DNA of 64,000 bases from Vibrio splendidus. GTDB taxonomy: Bacteria > Pseudomonadota > Gammaproteobacteria > Enterobacterales > Vibrionaceae. The position numbers and the translations under genes were made by a program. The stretch's first letter is position 1; the number at the start of each line of letters is the position of its first letter. Shown here one piece after another: positions 26,556-36,412 of this stretch. The notes below the pieces were generated by a model, which made no database searches, was not told where the DNA came from, and worked only from the letters and a program-made list of their open reading frames with translations. The stretch is taken from NCBI RefSeq assembly GCF_001557875.1, contig NZ_LNRF01000001.1:1612001-1676000 (forward strand). The letters run 5' to 3'.

Positions 26556-26896
26556 CTCCTGTCACTTCTGCAAATCAGGGTCTGTAGCCCAATAATCCGC
26601 ACACATGCAAAATGAAACCTCGTATCACCTAAAATGATACGAGGTTTCTTCATTTCCAATATTTAAGACAACAATTTTTCGACAAAAAAGCTATAAATAG
26701 CACCTTAACTATATAACTTTTAACAATTTCATTGACTCTAATACGCAATCAGATTAACAATACGTCAATAAATTCTAAATCGATTCAACCTGAGCCAACG
26801 CCTTGATTTACTTACTTTAGTAGTGTCGTAAACCAGTAAGTTTTCTCTTTACTGGCAGGTTCAGACAAAAATAAAAACAAATCCAAGGATAAGATT
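26556..26896. other. Intergenic region: phnX terminator and ompA-like leader
   Basis: This 341 bp region holds the phnX terminator (26614-26650), an AT-rich promoter stretch, and a hairpin CCAGTAA/TTACTGG at 26833-26855 in the likely 5' untranslated region of the OmpA-like gene. E. coli ompA mRNA is stabilised by a 5' hairpin, so a similar role is possible. AAGGA lies just before the ATG. Confidence 0.5.
26614..26650. terminator. Terminator after phnX
   Basis: A 14-bp stem, GAAACCTCGTATCA/TGATACGAGGTTTC, is followed by TTCATTT. Confidence 0.9.
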
Positions 26897-27967
26897 ATGA
26901 AAAGACTGTCAAAAATCATGTGTGCTGTCATCGCTGCTTCAGGCTTAGCTGCGGCTCCATCTATCGCTGCTACGACTTACGTTGGTGCAAAAGTGGGCAT
27001 GGGCTGGTTAGACAGTGCGTGTGTTGACGGCGTGAAGTGTGATGATGATGCGATTGGCGCAGGCATTTATTCTGGCTATAACTTTACTGACAGACTTGGT
27101 ATTGAGTTAAGTTCTGACTTCTTAGGTGACTACAAAACTAGCTTCACTAAGAACGGTGTTACAAGCCAGTTTAGCGACCCTATCATCGCTATCTCACTAA
27201 CGCCAATGTACCGCCTACCAGTACAACAAGAGTTTGACGTATTCTTCAAAGCAGGCCCTGCTTACATTTCACACGGTGGCGAAGACGACGTTGTTCTTTC
27301 TGCGGGTATCGGTGTTGAGAAGCAACTGTCTTCTAATTGGGCTGTGCGTGCTGAATACCAATACTTTGATGATTTCGATGACAACTTCGTTCAAGATCTA
27401 AATTCAAACCTTCTTTCTGTTGGTGTTAGTTACAACTTCGGTACAGGCAACACAACCGCATCAGCAGCGGCTGCAGCTTCTGCGGCGGCAGTGACTCAAG
27501 CACCTTCTGAGCCAATCACCGAGCCAGAAACTGTGGTTATTGAAGAAGAAGCAGCGGTAGTTGTTACTAAAGCGCAAACCGAGAGCTTCTCTCAAGGTAC
27601 ATTTGCGACTAACAGCACAGAGCTTTCAGAAGAAGGTAAAACAGCTGTACAGCCAATTGTTGAAGTCTTACAAGCGCACCCTCAATCGACCGTTAATATT
27701 GTTGGCCACACTGACTCAACTGGTGCGGCAGAATACAACATGATGATATCTAAGAAACGTGCAGCTGCGGTTGCCGCATACATCGAAGAGCAAGGCATTG
27801 AAGCTGAGCGTATTACGGCTTCTGGTGAAGGGGAAGAAAACCCAATCGCATCAAACGCTACCGCTGAAGGCCGTGCACAAAACCGCCGTGTGGAAGCAAC
27901 TATCCCAAGCTTCGAATATCAAGAAGAAGTTCAAGTTGAAGAAGTTATCGTAGAAACAGCTGAATAA
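26897..27967 (+). CDS. OmpA-family outer membrane protein
   Basis: The 356-residue protein has a signal peptide ending SIAA, an eight-strand OmpA-like barrel (about residues 25-190), an Ala/Pro/Glu-rich linker and a C-terminal peptidoglycan-binding domain. The last is recognised by VNIVGHTDSTGAAEYN and KKRAAAVAAYI, which hold the Asp and Arg that bind diaminopimelate. An acidic tail (EEVQVEEVIVETAE) extends beyond the usual domain end. The gene is single, with a terminator after it. Confidence 0.93.
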   Translation: MKRLSKIMCAVIAASGLAAAPSIAATTYVGAKVGMGWLDSACVDGVKCDDDAIGAGIYSGYNFTDRLGIELSSDFLGDYKTSFTKNGVTSQFSDPIIAISLTPMYRLPVQQEFDVFFKAGPAYISHGGEDDVVLSAGIGVEKQLSSNWAVRAEYQYFDDFDDNFVQDLNSNLLSVGVSYNFGTGNTTASAAAAASAAAVTQAPSEPITEPETVVIEEEAAVVVTKAQTESFSQGTFATNSTELSEEGKTAVQPIVEVLQAHPQSTVNIVGHTDSTGAAEYNMMISKKRAAAVAAYIEEQGIEAERITASGEGEENPIASNATAEGRAQNRRVEATIPSFEYQEEVQVEEVIVETAE

Positions 27968-27993
27968 TAGCACTCTACCTTGACCAAACTAAT

Positions 27994-28028
27994 AAGGGCG
28001 GAGCACTTTAAGTGCGCCGCCCTTTTCT
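27994..28028 (+). terminator. Terminator after the OmpA-family gene
   Basis: AAGGGCGG/CCGCCCTT plus an inner GCACTT/AAGTGC stem, followed by TTCTTT. Confidence 0.88.
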
Positions 28029-28087
28029 TTATCTATCTTTGCCCATAAGCCGTAAAAATAGCCTAACTCAAACTGTAAACCAGAAGA

Positions 28088-28486
28088 TTAGACAATTTCC
28101 CAGCTGTGAGTCATCTCTACACCAGCACCTAGCATTAGACATACTGAACAGTATTTTTCTAATGAATCCGCACAGACCTTAGCAACCAACTCAGGATCAA
28201 GATTTTCACCCGATACTTCGAAGTGAATATTAATCACAGTAAAGATTTTTGGCGCCGTTTCACGACGTGTGGTTTCAAGCTTTGCATTACAGCCCGTGAT
28301 GCTTTGGCCTGCAGATTTCAAACCATCCACTACATCAACAGAGCTACAACCACCCGCAGCCATTAGCACCATTTCCATAGGGCTTGGTGCGGTTGCACCG
28401 CCACTTCCATCCATAACGATAGAATGACCTGATTGAGATTGACCTAGGAATTTAAAGCCTTCGACCCATTTAACTTCTGCTTGCAT
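28088..28486 (-). CDS. OsmC-family protein, YhfA type
   Basis: The 132-residue protein aligns from MQAEVKWVEGFKFLG with E. coli YhfA (134 residues). The two redox cysteines of the OsmC fold are present in AAGGCSSVDVVDGL and KYCSVCLML. OsmC/Ohr proteins reduce peroxides; the YhfA branch is not well characterised. A longer frame from 28519 is open, but AGGA before the ATG at 28486 and the family length support this start. It lies next to msrAB, another oxidative-damage gene. Confidence 0.88.
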   Translation of the reverse strand: MQAEVKWVEGFKFLGQSQSGHSIVMDGSGGATAPSPMEMVLMAAGGCSSVDVVDGLKSAGQSITGCNAKLETTRRETAPKIFTVINIHFEVSGENLDPELVAKVCADSLEKYCSVCLMLGAGVEMTHSWEIV

Positions 28487-28686
28487 GTTGTTCCTTAGAT
28501 GACCGATAACCGCCATCACTGTCTATTATTGGATATTAATACTGACACCCTACTACTGGCGGCATTCATGAGCAAGATTTTCTAGGCGACATATTTTTTT
28601 GTGAATGATGCAATTTTTTCCATCTAAAACCTGTCTCTATTCGTACATTCAAAATCGAATGAGAAAAACGTCAAGATGAGGTATCT

Positions 28687-29829
28687 ATGAATAAATTATC
28701 TAAAATATTGGTATCACTCGTGGTCGCACTGCCACTGATTTCGCTGTTTGTAAGCCAGACTGGCACTGCCAATACAATGGATAAAACGGCTGATTCAGGT
28801 AAAAGTGAAATCGCGACACTGGCTGGCGGTTGTTTTTGGTGTACAGAATCCGACCTAGAAAAACTGACAGGCGTCACCGACGTTATCTCTGGGTACTCTG
28901 GTGGTGAATTAGAAAACCCAACCTACAAACAAGTATCTTCGGGCAAGTCTGGTCACATCGAAGTGATCAACGTGACTTACAACCCTGATGTTGTGAGCTA
29001 TGAACAGGTTCTTGACCAATTCTTCAGTCACATTGACCCAACCGATGACAAAGGCTCTTTCGTAGACCGAGGCCCTCAATATCGACCTGCTATTTTCTAT
29101 CATAATCAAGAGCAAAAAGCCGTCGCTCAGAGCTTTATGATGGAGATCGACAAAGCTCAGATCTTTGGTGACCCACTAAAAACAGAATTGATTAAGTTTG
29201 AAAAATTCTGGCCAGCAGAAGACTACCACCAAGATTATTACAAGAAGAGCAAGGTTCGTTACAACTATTACCGCTACGCTTCAGGCCGTGACCAGTATCT
29301 AGACAAGATCTTCGGTGATGACAGAAAGGATAACCCTAAAACAATCCGCCAGATCATCGACAGTAAGAATGCGACAGCCAATGCTAAAGCCTACGTAAAA
29401 CCGTCTGATGCAGAGATCAAAGCCAAGCTTACAGCACTTCAATACGACGTAACGCAAGAAGACGCAACAGAGCGCCCGTTTGACAACAAGTACTGGGATA
29501 ATAAACAAGAAGGCATTTACGTCGACATCGTAACTGGTGAACCACTGTTCTCTTCAAAAGACAAATACAAATCAGGCACAGGCTGGCCGAGCTTTACACA
29601 GCCAATTAGCGAAGCTTATGTCGTAACGACTACCGACTACAAACTGCTGTACCCACGCACAGAGGTGCGCAGTAAATTTGGTGATTCTCATCTAGGTCAT
29701 GTATTTCAAGATGGTCCTAAACCGACAGGTTTGCGTTACTGCATGAACTCAGCAGCAATGCGCTTTATCCCAGCCGATAAATTAGCGGAAGAAGGCTACG
29801 AAGAATACGTTGAAATGTTTGAGGGCTAG
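28687..29829 (+). CDS. msrAB: Periplasmic peptide methionine sulfoxide reductase MsrA/MsrB fusion
   Basis: The 380-residue precursor has an N-terminal signal sequence, so the enzyme is exported or membrane-anchored. The MsrA domain (about residues 40-200) has the catalytic motif GGCFWCTE with Cys49. The MsrB domain (about residues 240-375) has KSGTGWPSF and the catalytic Cys352 in [11 protein letters not shown]. Together they reduce both diastereomers of methionine sulfoxide in envelope proteins. The zinc-binding CxxC pairs of many MsrB proteins are not present. Confidence 0.95.
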   Translation: MNKLSKILVSLVVALPLISLFVSQTGTANTMDKTADSGKSEIATLAGGCFWCTESDLEKLTGVTDVISGYSGGELENPTYKQVSSGKSGHIEVINVTYNPDVVSYEQVLDQFFSHIDPTDDKGSFVDRGPQYRPAIFYHNQEQKAVAQSFMMEIDKAQIFGDPLKTELIKFEKFWPAEDYHQDYYKKSKVRYNYYRYASGRDQYLDKIFGDDRKDNPKTIRQIIDSKNATANAKAYVKPSDAEIKAKLTALQYDVTQEDATERPFDNKYWDNKQEGIYVDIVTGEPLFSSKDKYKSGTGWPSFTQPISEAYVVTTTDYKLLYPRTEVRSKFGDSHLGHVFQDGPKPTGLRYCMNSAAMRFIPADKLAEEGYEEYVEMFEG

Positions 29830-29867
29830 CTAAAGACTCAATTTCACAGAATTCTATTCATAAACAA

Positions 29868-29897
29868 CAAAGCCAGCATATCGCTGGCTTTCGTTTT
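29868..29897 (+). terminator. Terminator after msrAB
   Basis: AAAGCCAGC/GCTGGCTTT stem followed by CGTTTTT; it lies between convergent genes. Confidence 0.88.
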
Positions 29898-29942
29898 TCT
29901 AACGCTCTAACAAGAAGGATTAACTCTAGCCTGTTAGCATTA

Positions 29943-31310
29943 TTAACCCGTTAACACCGTATCTTCTGGGTATTTCAACAAAGAAGGTTCTGGCCGAGCT
30001 AACATATAAGCTAACGTCAAAGGACCGATACGCCCGATCACCATAACAACAATCATGATGTATTTACCTGGCTCAGTCAGATTCGCAGTTAATCCAGCCG
30101 TCAGTCCTACCGTTGCAAAGGCTGAAATCACCTCAAACATGACTCGATCAAACGCTGCCTTTTCAGTAAGCATTAACAAAAACATAGCGGTGGTTAATAA
30201 CGCCCCACTTACCACAATAATGGCCAATGACTTTGTTACCGCTTGCCAAGTTACGGTTCGCTTAAACATCACTACATGTTTTTTCTGACGTAAAAACGTC
30301 CACGTCGCGACAAAGGCAACCGCAAAGGTCGAAACCTTAATACCACCACCCGTTGAGGTAGAACCTGCACCAATCAACATCAAAACAATCATCACCAGCA
30401 ATGCAGGCTGAGTGTATTGAGACAAATCCACACTATTAAAGCCAGCAGTACGAGCACTCGCCGACTGGAAAAACGCCGCTAGCCACTGCCCTTGAGTCGA
30501 TAACCCTTCCATGGTTGCTGAGTTATTCCTCTCCAAAAGCCAAAACATCACAGTGCCGACCAACAATAGAGTTGGTGTCGCTGTTAGCATAATCTTGGTG
30601 TGTAGATGCAGATGTCGAAAGCCTTTACGCCAGTTACTCGATAAGTCACCGACAACCGTAAAGCCAAGGCCTCCAAAAATGAACAGAGCCGCTAGCGTAA
30701 AGATCACCAATGGATCGTCAACAAAGCTCATCATGCTATCTGAAAATAGAGCAAAACCTGCGTTATTGAAGGCTGATATCGCATGAAAGAGCGCGTAAAA
30801 GCTTCCGGTTGCCCATCCCATTTCGGGAACCCATCGGAAGCAAAGCAATACAAAACCAATAAATTCAGCCACTAATGCGAAGATGATAATCTTCTTGACC
30901 AGTTTTCGAAGGTTAATCTTACGATCTTGTCCCAATGCTTCTTTCGCTAATGCCTGCTGCTTCAAGCTTAACCTAACACCAAACATGTAAAGCAGTACCG
31001 CAGATAAAGTCATCTGCCCTAGCCCACCTACCTGCATCAAGAACATCAGCAAGATTTTTCCAGCTAAAGTAAAGTGCTCACCGGTATCGACGACACCTAA
31101 ACCTGTCACACTGATCGCAGAAGTCGCGGTAAACAGTGCATCCGTAAAACTGAGCCCCGTGACAGAGAAAACAGGCAACGTCAGCAAGATGGCCGAGGGA
31201 ATGAGAACGCCTAAGAAACTGGTCAGAATTATCTTAGGTTCAGAGCCCTTACGAGGCTTTTCATCTCTCTTAAGGGTATAAAAAGTACCTTTTCGTTGAA
31301 ACGAATTCAT
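29943..31310 (-). CDS. ktrB: Na+-dependent K+ uptake channel subunit KtrB
   Basis: The 455-residue membrane protein equals the length of V. alginolyticus KtrB. It has four pore-like repeats with selectivity-filter glycines (for example SAISVTGLGVVDTG and SARTAGFNSVDLS) and the intramembrane loop region GAGSTSTGGGIKVSTF. With KtrA it forms a K+ uptake system important in osmotic adaptation. It starts 19 bases after the ktrA stop. Confidence 0.95.
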   Translation of the reverse strand: MNSFQRKGTFYTLKRDEKPRKGSEPKIILTSFLGVLIPSAILLTLPVFSVTGLSFTDALFTATSAISVTGLGVVDTGEHFTLAGKILLMFLMQVGGLGQMTLSAVLLYMFGVRLSLKQQALAKEALGQDRKINLRKLVKKIIIFALVAEFIGFVLLCFRWVPEMGWATGSFYALFHAISAFNNAGFALFSDSMMSFVDDPLVIFTLAALFIFGGLGFTVVGDLSSNWRKGFRHLHLHTKIMLTATPTLLLVGTVMFWLLERNNSATMEGLSTQGQWLAAFFQSASARTAGFNSVDLSQYTQPALLVMIVLMLIGAGSTSTGGGIKVSTFAVAFVATWTFLRQKKHVVMFKRTVTWQAVTKSLAIIVVSGALLTTAMFLLMLTEKAAFDRVMFEVISAFATVGLTAGLTANLTEPGKYIMIVVMVIGRIGPLTLAYMLARPEPSLLKYPEDTVLTG

Positions 31311-31329
31311 ACTGTTGCCTTATTGCCAG

Positions 31330-31986
31330 TTACCAATTACGTAGTTTTCTAGATAAGGTCTCTTTAGGCCCTGCGATGATCACCACATCTCCGATTTCTA
31401 AACTAATATCCAGTTCAGGCGCTTTAGTTAGATTTGGACCACGCTTAAAACCAAGCACATCAACATCACTCTCTTTGCAAAGCTTGAGGTCTCGGAGTTG
31501 CTTGCCCAGTAGGTTATGACCGATAACGAGTTCCGTCATCGCTAAGCCGCTGCCAAGGTCAATAAACTCCAGAACGCGCCTGTCTAACATCTTACGGGCT
31601 ACACGAATACCCATATCTCGCTCCGGCATGATGATATGGTCGGCGCCAATCTTAGAGAGAATCTTGCCGTGAAACTTATCATTTGCCTTTACCCAAACGG
31701 CTTTTGCGCCTGATTCTTTCACCACCAGAGTGGTTAGAATACTGGAGTTAACATCAGAGCCAATCGACACCATGACCATGTCGTAATCGTCGAGCCTTAG
31801 CTCTGTAACCGTCTCTTCGCTCGTACAGTTCGCAACAATCGCTTGCGAAACGAAAGCCGCGGCTTCTTTCACTCGCTCTTCATCAATATCGACGGCTAAT
31901 ACCTGCGCCCCTGAACCTTGCAGCTCTTTGCAAACAGACAGACCAAAACGCCCTAAACCGATAACTGCATATTGTTTATCGCTCAT
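31330..31986 (-). CDS. ktrA: K+ uptake regulatory subunit KtrA (RCK domain)
   Basis: The 218-residue protein has an N-terminal Rossmann fold (YAVIGLGRFGLSV) that binds ATP/ADP and NAD and gates KtrB, followed by a TrkA-C domain (about residues 140-215, LVIGHNLLGKQLRDL). It is the first gene of ktrAB and divergent from the MscS-family gene, a second osmotic-response gene. Confidence 0.95.
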   Translation of the reverse strand: MSDKQYAVIGLGRFGLSVCKELQGSGAQVLAVDIDEERVKEAAAFVSQAIVANCTSEETVTELRLDDYDMVMVSIGSDVNSSILTTLVVKESGAKAVWVKANDKFHGKILSKIGADHIIMPERDMGIRVARKMLDRRVLEFIDLGSGLAMTELVIGHNLLGKQLRDLKLCKESDVDVLGFKRGPNLTKAPELDISLEIGDVVIIAGPKETLSRKLRNW

Positions 31987-32172
31987 TTGAGATCCTGTTT
32001 AGAAATTTTAATTACACGGGATAGTTAAACCTACATTAGTTTCTATCTCAAAAAAAGTTAGTTCTGTAATAATAAGGTTATACTATTGTCATAATCGCTT
32101 GATTTATAACGGTAGAGAACAACTCGAGTTTCTGCTAATTTCCAATTCATAATTTCTGCGGCAGCACACACA

Positions 32173-33288
32173 ATGAATGAATTCATAACCCAAGTACAAA
32201 CCTACATCAACCAGAGCCATAGTGATTGGGCAAACAGCGTCCTATTCATCACTATTGCAAGTTTTCTCGCTTGGGTAGCTTGGCGAATTATCCATAATCG
32301 CTTGGAAGTTCTGGCGCAGAGAACCCACTTTCACTGGGATGACCTGCTACTAGAGGCACTGAAAACCCCTGTCAGTACGTTACTTTGGTGTTGGCCCGCG
32401 ACCGTATCTATCGGGTTGATCCTTCAAGACCAATTTGGCAACGAAATCAACTGGTTAAAAACGCTCAAGCACATATTGATCATATGTACCTTCGTTTGGT
32501 TCACCTTACGAATGATCACCAATGCTGAAGCGTACATCTTAGAGCAAAAAAACAGAGATGAAACCACAGTACAAGCGATTGCAAAAGTAGCTCGTCTGTT
32601 CTTTATGGTTATGGGCGGCCTGACGATCATGCAGGCATTTGGGCTCAGCCTGTCAGGCTTACTCACCTTTGGTGGTGTGGGTGGTTTAATCGTTGGTTTG
32701 GCAGCAAAAGATCTACTATCGAACTTCTTTGGTGGCATGATGATCTACTTCGACCGCCCTTTTAAAGTCGGAGACTGGATTCGCTCACCTGACCGCCAAA
32801 TTGAAGGTACAGTCGAACGTATAGGCTGGCGTATGACCATCATTCGCACCTTTGATAAGCGCCCTTTGTACGTACCAAATTCGGTATTCAGTAACATTGT
32901 GGTGGAGAACCCATCGCGAATGCTAAACCGCCGAATTAATGAAACCTTCGGGCTTCGCTACGAAGACGCAAGCAAACTCGCTCTTATTGTGGATGACGTA
33001 AAAGCCATGCTTGAAACGCACCCTGACATTGATGCTAAGCAGACGTTGATCGTTAACTTTGATAAGTTTGGACCATCAACGCTTAATTTCTTTATCTACA
33101 CCTTTACAAAAACGGTCAACTGGGTGAGATACCATGAAGTTAAGCAAGATGTTCTGTTACAGGTACTAGCGATCATCCATAAACACAATGCGGATATCGC
33201 ATTCCCAACACAAACACTCAAGATTGATCCTCAAGGTTTTAGCGAAGCTCAAGCTATGGTCATTTCCAACCCAGAAGGTCATCGATAA
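32173..33288 (+). CDS. MscS-family mechanosensitive channel, YnaI-like
   Basis: The 371-residue protein has about five membrane spans. The pore helix TFGGVGGLIVGLAAKDLLSN leads into FFGGMMIYFDRPFKVGDWIR, very like E. coli YnaI. The cytoplasmic beta domain and C-terminal region (YVPNSVFSNIVVENPSRM) are complete. It probably releases osmolytes when membrane tension rises. Confidence 0.92.
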   Translation: MNEFITQVQTYINQSHSDWANSVLFITIASFLAWVAWRIIHNRLEVLAQRTHFHWDDLLLEALKTPVSTLLWCWPATVSIGLILQDQFGNEINWLKTLKHILIICTFVWFTLRMITNAEAYILEQKNRDETTVQAIAKVARLFFMVMGGLTIMQAFGLSLSGLLTFGGVGGLIVGLAAKDLLSNFFGGMMIYFDRPFKVGDWIRSPDRQIEGTVERIGWRMTIIRTFDKRPLYVPNSVFSNIVVENPSRMLNRRINETFGLRYEDASKLALIVDDVKAMLETHPDIDAKQTLIVNFDKFGPSTLNFFIYTFTKTVNWVRYHEVKQDVLLQVLAIIHKHNADIAFPTQTLKIDPQGFSEAQAMVISNPEGHR

Positions 33289-33368
33289 GTAAATTTCTTA
33301 TCGATAAATAATAACAGTGAAGCGTGGTAATATGACGCCAGTATTTTAAGGCACTCAATTACCACGAT

Positions 33369-34862
33369 ATGATTTTACCTGTCATTCTAGCTGGCGGCTC
33401 TGGTAGCCGCCTCTGGCCACTGTCTCGCGAGCTTTACCCTAAGCAATTTCTCAATATTGCCGGCGAGCAGTCCATGCTTCAGCAAACACTTCAACGACTG
33501 CAAGGTCTTGATGAGCACTTAACGGATAGTAACTGCGATGCCCCGCTCATAATCTGTAATGAAGAACATCGCTTTATTGCTGCAGAACAAGCTCGAGCAT
33601 CCAATATCCAACACAGTGGAATATTGTTAGAACCTGTAGGTAGAAATACAGCCCCAGCCATCGCACTCGCAGCCTTACAGGCCTTAAGTTACTCGAACAG
33701 CAACCAACAGAGCGAGTCAGATCCAATATTATTGGTACTGGCAGCCGATCATCACATCGCCAAAGCGACCGAATTTCAGCAAACGGTAGCTAGAGGTGTC
33801 GAATACGCGAGACAAGGCAAACTCGTCACATTTGGTATTACTCCGAACGCACCCGAAACGGGCTATGGTTATATCAAGCAAGGAGAGCCTCTCTCCAGAA
33901 ATGCTTATGCGATTGAGTGTTTCGTTGAAAAGCCCGACCTAACAACTGCAGAGCAGTACATTAATTCGGGACAATACCTATGGAACAGCGGTATGTTCAT
34001 GTTTAGAGCATCACGCTACCTTGAAGAACTTGCTGAACATAGTCCAGAGATCTTAGCAGCCTGTAAGCTCGCTCTTGCGACGCAAAACACCGACCTCGAC
34101 TTTATCCGTATTGACGCCGAAGCATTCAAAAGCAGCCCGAGCGACTCTATCGACTATGCAGTGATGGAAAAAACGTCACACGCAGCTGTGATTCCGATGG
34201 ATGTCGGCTGGAATGACATTGGCTCATGGTCTGCTATCTGGGATGTAAGTGAAAAAGATGAACACAATAACGTCATTGAAGGTGATGTGTTAACCGTCGA
34301 CTCTCAGCACAACTACATTCATGCTGAAAATAAGCTGGTCGCGACGGTAGGCGTCGATAACCTGATTATTGTCGAAACCAAAGACGCTATATTGGTTGCG
34401 AAGAAAGACAAGGTTCAGGGTGTTAAATCAATCGTTAGCCAACTAAATCAAGCCGGTCGAGCAGAACACATTTACCACCGAGAAGTCTTTAGGCCTTGGG
34501 GTAAATACGATGTGATCGATCTAGGCAAGCGCGACAAAGTTAAACGTATCACCGTAAAACCCGGTCACAAGTTGTCATTACAAATGCACCACCATAGAGC
34601 GGAACACTGGGTAGTAGTGGCTGGTACTGCGAAAGTGACCAACGATGAGAAAACATATCTGGTCGAAGAAGATCAATCCACTTACATCCCTTTAGGCCAT
34701 ATCCACAGCCTAGAGAACCCAGGGGATCTCCCACTCGAGATGATTGAAGTACAAACAGGCAGTCACTTAAGTGAAGGCGACATTATTCGATATCAAGACA
34801 GCTATGGGCGAGTCGTGCGCAATCAACAAGCCCACTCATCTAAGCACAACCAAACGAAATAA
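33369..34862 (+). CDS. manC: Mannose-1-phosphate guanylyltransferase / mannose-6-phosphate isomerase
   Basis: The 497-residue bifunctional enzyme has the nucleotidyltransferase signature GGSGSRLWPLSRELYPKQF at about residue 9, FVEKPD in the middle and a C-terminal cupin (SLQMHHHRAEHWVVV) that carries type II isomerase activity. It makes GDP-mannose for surface polysaccharides. It is followed 15 bases later by manB. There are no glycosyltransferases nearby, so the polysaccharide served is encoded elsewhere. Confidence 0.94.
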   Translation: MILPVILAGGSGSRLWPLSRELYPKQFLNIAGEQSMLQQTLQRLQGLDEHLTDSNCDAPLIICNEEHRFIAAEQARASNIQHSGILLEPVGRNTAPAIALAALQALSYSNSNQQSESDPILLVLAADHHIAKATEFQQTVARGVEYARQGKLVTFGITPNAPETGYGYIKQGEPLSRNAYAIECFVEKPDLTTAEQYINSGQYLWNSGMFMFRASRYLEELAEHSPEILAACKLALATQNTDLDFIRIDAEAFKSSPSDSIDYAVMEKTSHAAVIPMDVGWNDIGSWSAIWDVSEKDEHNNVIEGDVLTVDSQHNYIHAENKLVATVGVDNLIIVETKDAILVAKKDKVQGVKSIVSQLNQAGRAEHIYHREVFRPWGKYDVIDLGKRDKVKRITVKPGHKLSLQMHHHRAEHWVVVAGTAKVTNDEKTYLVEEDQSTYIPLGHIHSLENPGDLPLEMIEVQTGSHLSEGDIIRYQDSYGRVVRNQQAHSSKHNQTK

Positions 34863-34877
34863 AGCAGCGACAAATCT

Positions 34878-36302
34878 ATGAAACCAGCATTGGACCTTAG
34901 TTGCTTTAAGAACAACGATATCCGCGGCATCATTGGTAAACAAATCAATGAGTCACTCGCCTACCTACTCGGCAAGGCATTTGGCGAATACGTCCTGTCC
35001 GCTACGCCTGAAACCTCATTCGATGGCTTGGCGCAGGTGGTGATTGGTCGTGATAACCGTGAAACGTCCCTTTCATTACAAGAAGCCATGACCAAAGGCT
35101 TAATAGAGTCAGGGATTACCGTGATAGACCTAGGTATGACTGGCACAGAAGAAGCCTACTTTGCGACACGTTACCTAAAAGCGATTGGCGGAATACAAAT
35201 TACAGCGAGCCATAACCCAATCAATTACAACGGCATGAAATTGGTCGGTGTAGACGCTAGCCCTATTAGTAAAAACAGTGGTTTAGATGAAATCAAACGA
35301 CGCGTTGAAGTACTCGAACAAGAACTAAACAGCGATTTACCACTCGTTTATGTACAACCAAGTAACTCTAGTAGATCGACCAGTATTCTCGCCCCTTATG
35401 TAGACCACCTACTCTCCTATATATCACCTTCTAAGCTTTCGCCAATGAAGATTGTAGTTAACGCAGGAAACGGCGTTGCAGGACACGTCATTGATGCTTT
35501 AGAGGAACGTTTCAACGAACTCAATATTCCAATCACCTTCATCAAGGTTCATCATACGCCTGACGGAAACTTCCCCAATGGTATTCCAAACCCTTTGATT
35601 AGAGAGAATCAAGTAGCCACTCGAGATGCCGTTTTAGAACACTCTGCAGGCCTTGGAATTGCGTGGGATGGAGACTTCGACCGATGTTTTTTCTTTGATG
35701 ACAAAGGCAATTACATCGAGGGTTATTACATTGTCGGGTTGCTTGCTGAAGCATTCTTGATTAAACAGCCTAATGCGACTGTATTGCACGATATGCGCAT
35801 GACATGGAATACGGTTAAAGTCGCCAACACTCATGGTGGAAAAGCGATTGGGATTAAAGCGGGACACGCACTTATCAAAGAGAAGATGCGTGAAAACAAT
35901 GCTGTCTACGGTGGTGAAATGAGCGCACACCATTATTTTCGTGATTTTGGATATTGCGACTCAGGGATGATTCCTTGGCTACTGGTTATCGAACTGATGT
36001 CGAAGACTCAACAATCTCTTCATCAATTGACGAGTACCAGTATGCAGAAATTCCCCTCTTCCGGAGAGATAAATCGCAAAGTTTCAGACCCCGAACAGGT
36101 CATGGCCTGCGTGTTGTCGCACTACCGAGGTAATGCCGTTGAGATCGATCATACAGACGGTATCAGTATGGATATGGGAACATGGCGCTTCAACCTAAGA
36201 CAATCGAATACAGAACCATTAGTACGCCTTAACGTTGAAACCAAACAAGATAAAGCTTTGTTATCATTAAAAGTCGACGAGCTACTGTCTTTTCTCATTT
36301 AA
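34878..36302 (+). CDS. manB: Phosphomannomutase
   Basis: The 474-residue alpha-D-phosphohexomutase interconverts mannose 6- and 1-phosphate. The phosphoserine loop is TASHNPINYNGMK, the metal loop DGDFDRC, the sugar-specificity loop GGEMSAHHYF and the phosphate-binding loop RQSNTEPLVRL. GEMSAHH is the PMM/PGM type. It forms an operon with manC. Confidence 0.94.
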   Translation: MKPALDLSCFKNNDIRGIIGKQINESLAYLLGKAFGEYVLSATPETSFDGLAQVVIGRDNRETSLSLQEAMTKGLIESGITVIDLGMTGTEEAYFATRYLKAIGGIQITASHNPINYNGMKLVGVDASPISKNSGLDEIKRRVEVLEQELNSDLPLVYVQPSNSSRSTSILAPYVDHLLSYISPSKLSPMKIVVNAGNGVAGHVIDALEERFNELNIPITFIKVHHTPDGNFPNGIPNPLIRENQVATRDAVLEHSAGLGIAWDGDFDRCFFFDDKGNYIEGYYIVGLLAEAFLIKQPNATVLHDMRMTWNTVKVANTHGGKAIGIKAGHALIKEKMRENNAVYGGEMSAHHYFRDFGYCDSGMIPWLLVIELMSKTQQSLHQLTSTSMQKFPSSGEINRKVSDPEQVMACVLSHYRGNAVEIDHTDGISMDMGTWRFNLRQSNTEPLVRLNVETKQDKALLSLKVDELLSFLI

Positions 36303-36340
36303 GAGTACAAGGTGCTTCCAATTTTCAACTAAAAACCATA

Positions 36341-36377
36341 AAAAAGCCCTTACTAGCGATTGCTAATAAGGGCTTTG
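36341..36377. terminator. Bidirectional terminator between manB and aroG
   Basis: AAAGCCCTTA/TAAGGGCTTT stem with an inner TAGC/GCTA pair; the minus-strand side has a long T-run, so it mainly serves aroG. Confidence 0.88.
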
Positions 36378-36412
36378 AATCTTCAGTAGCTTAGTCGCTA
36401 ACTGTAATTTGT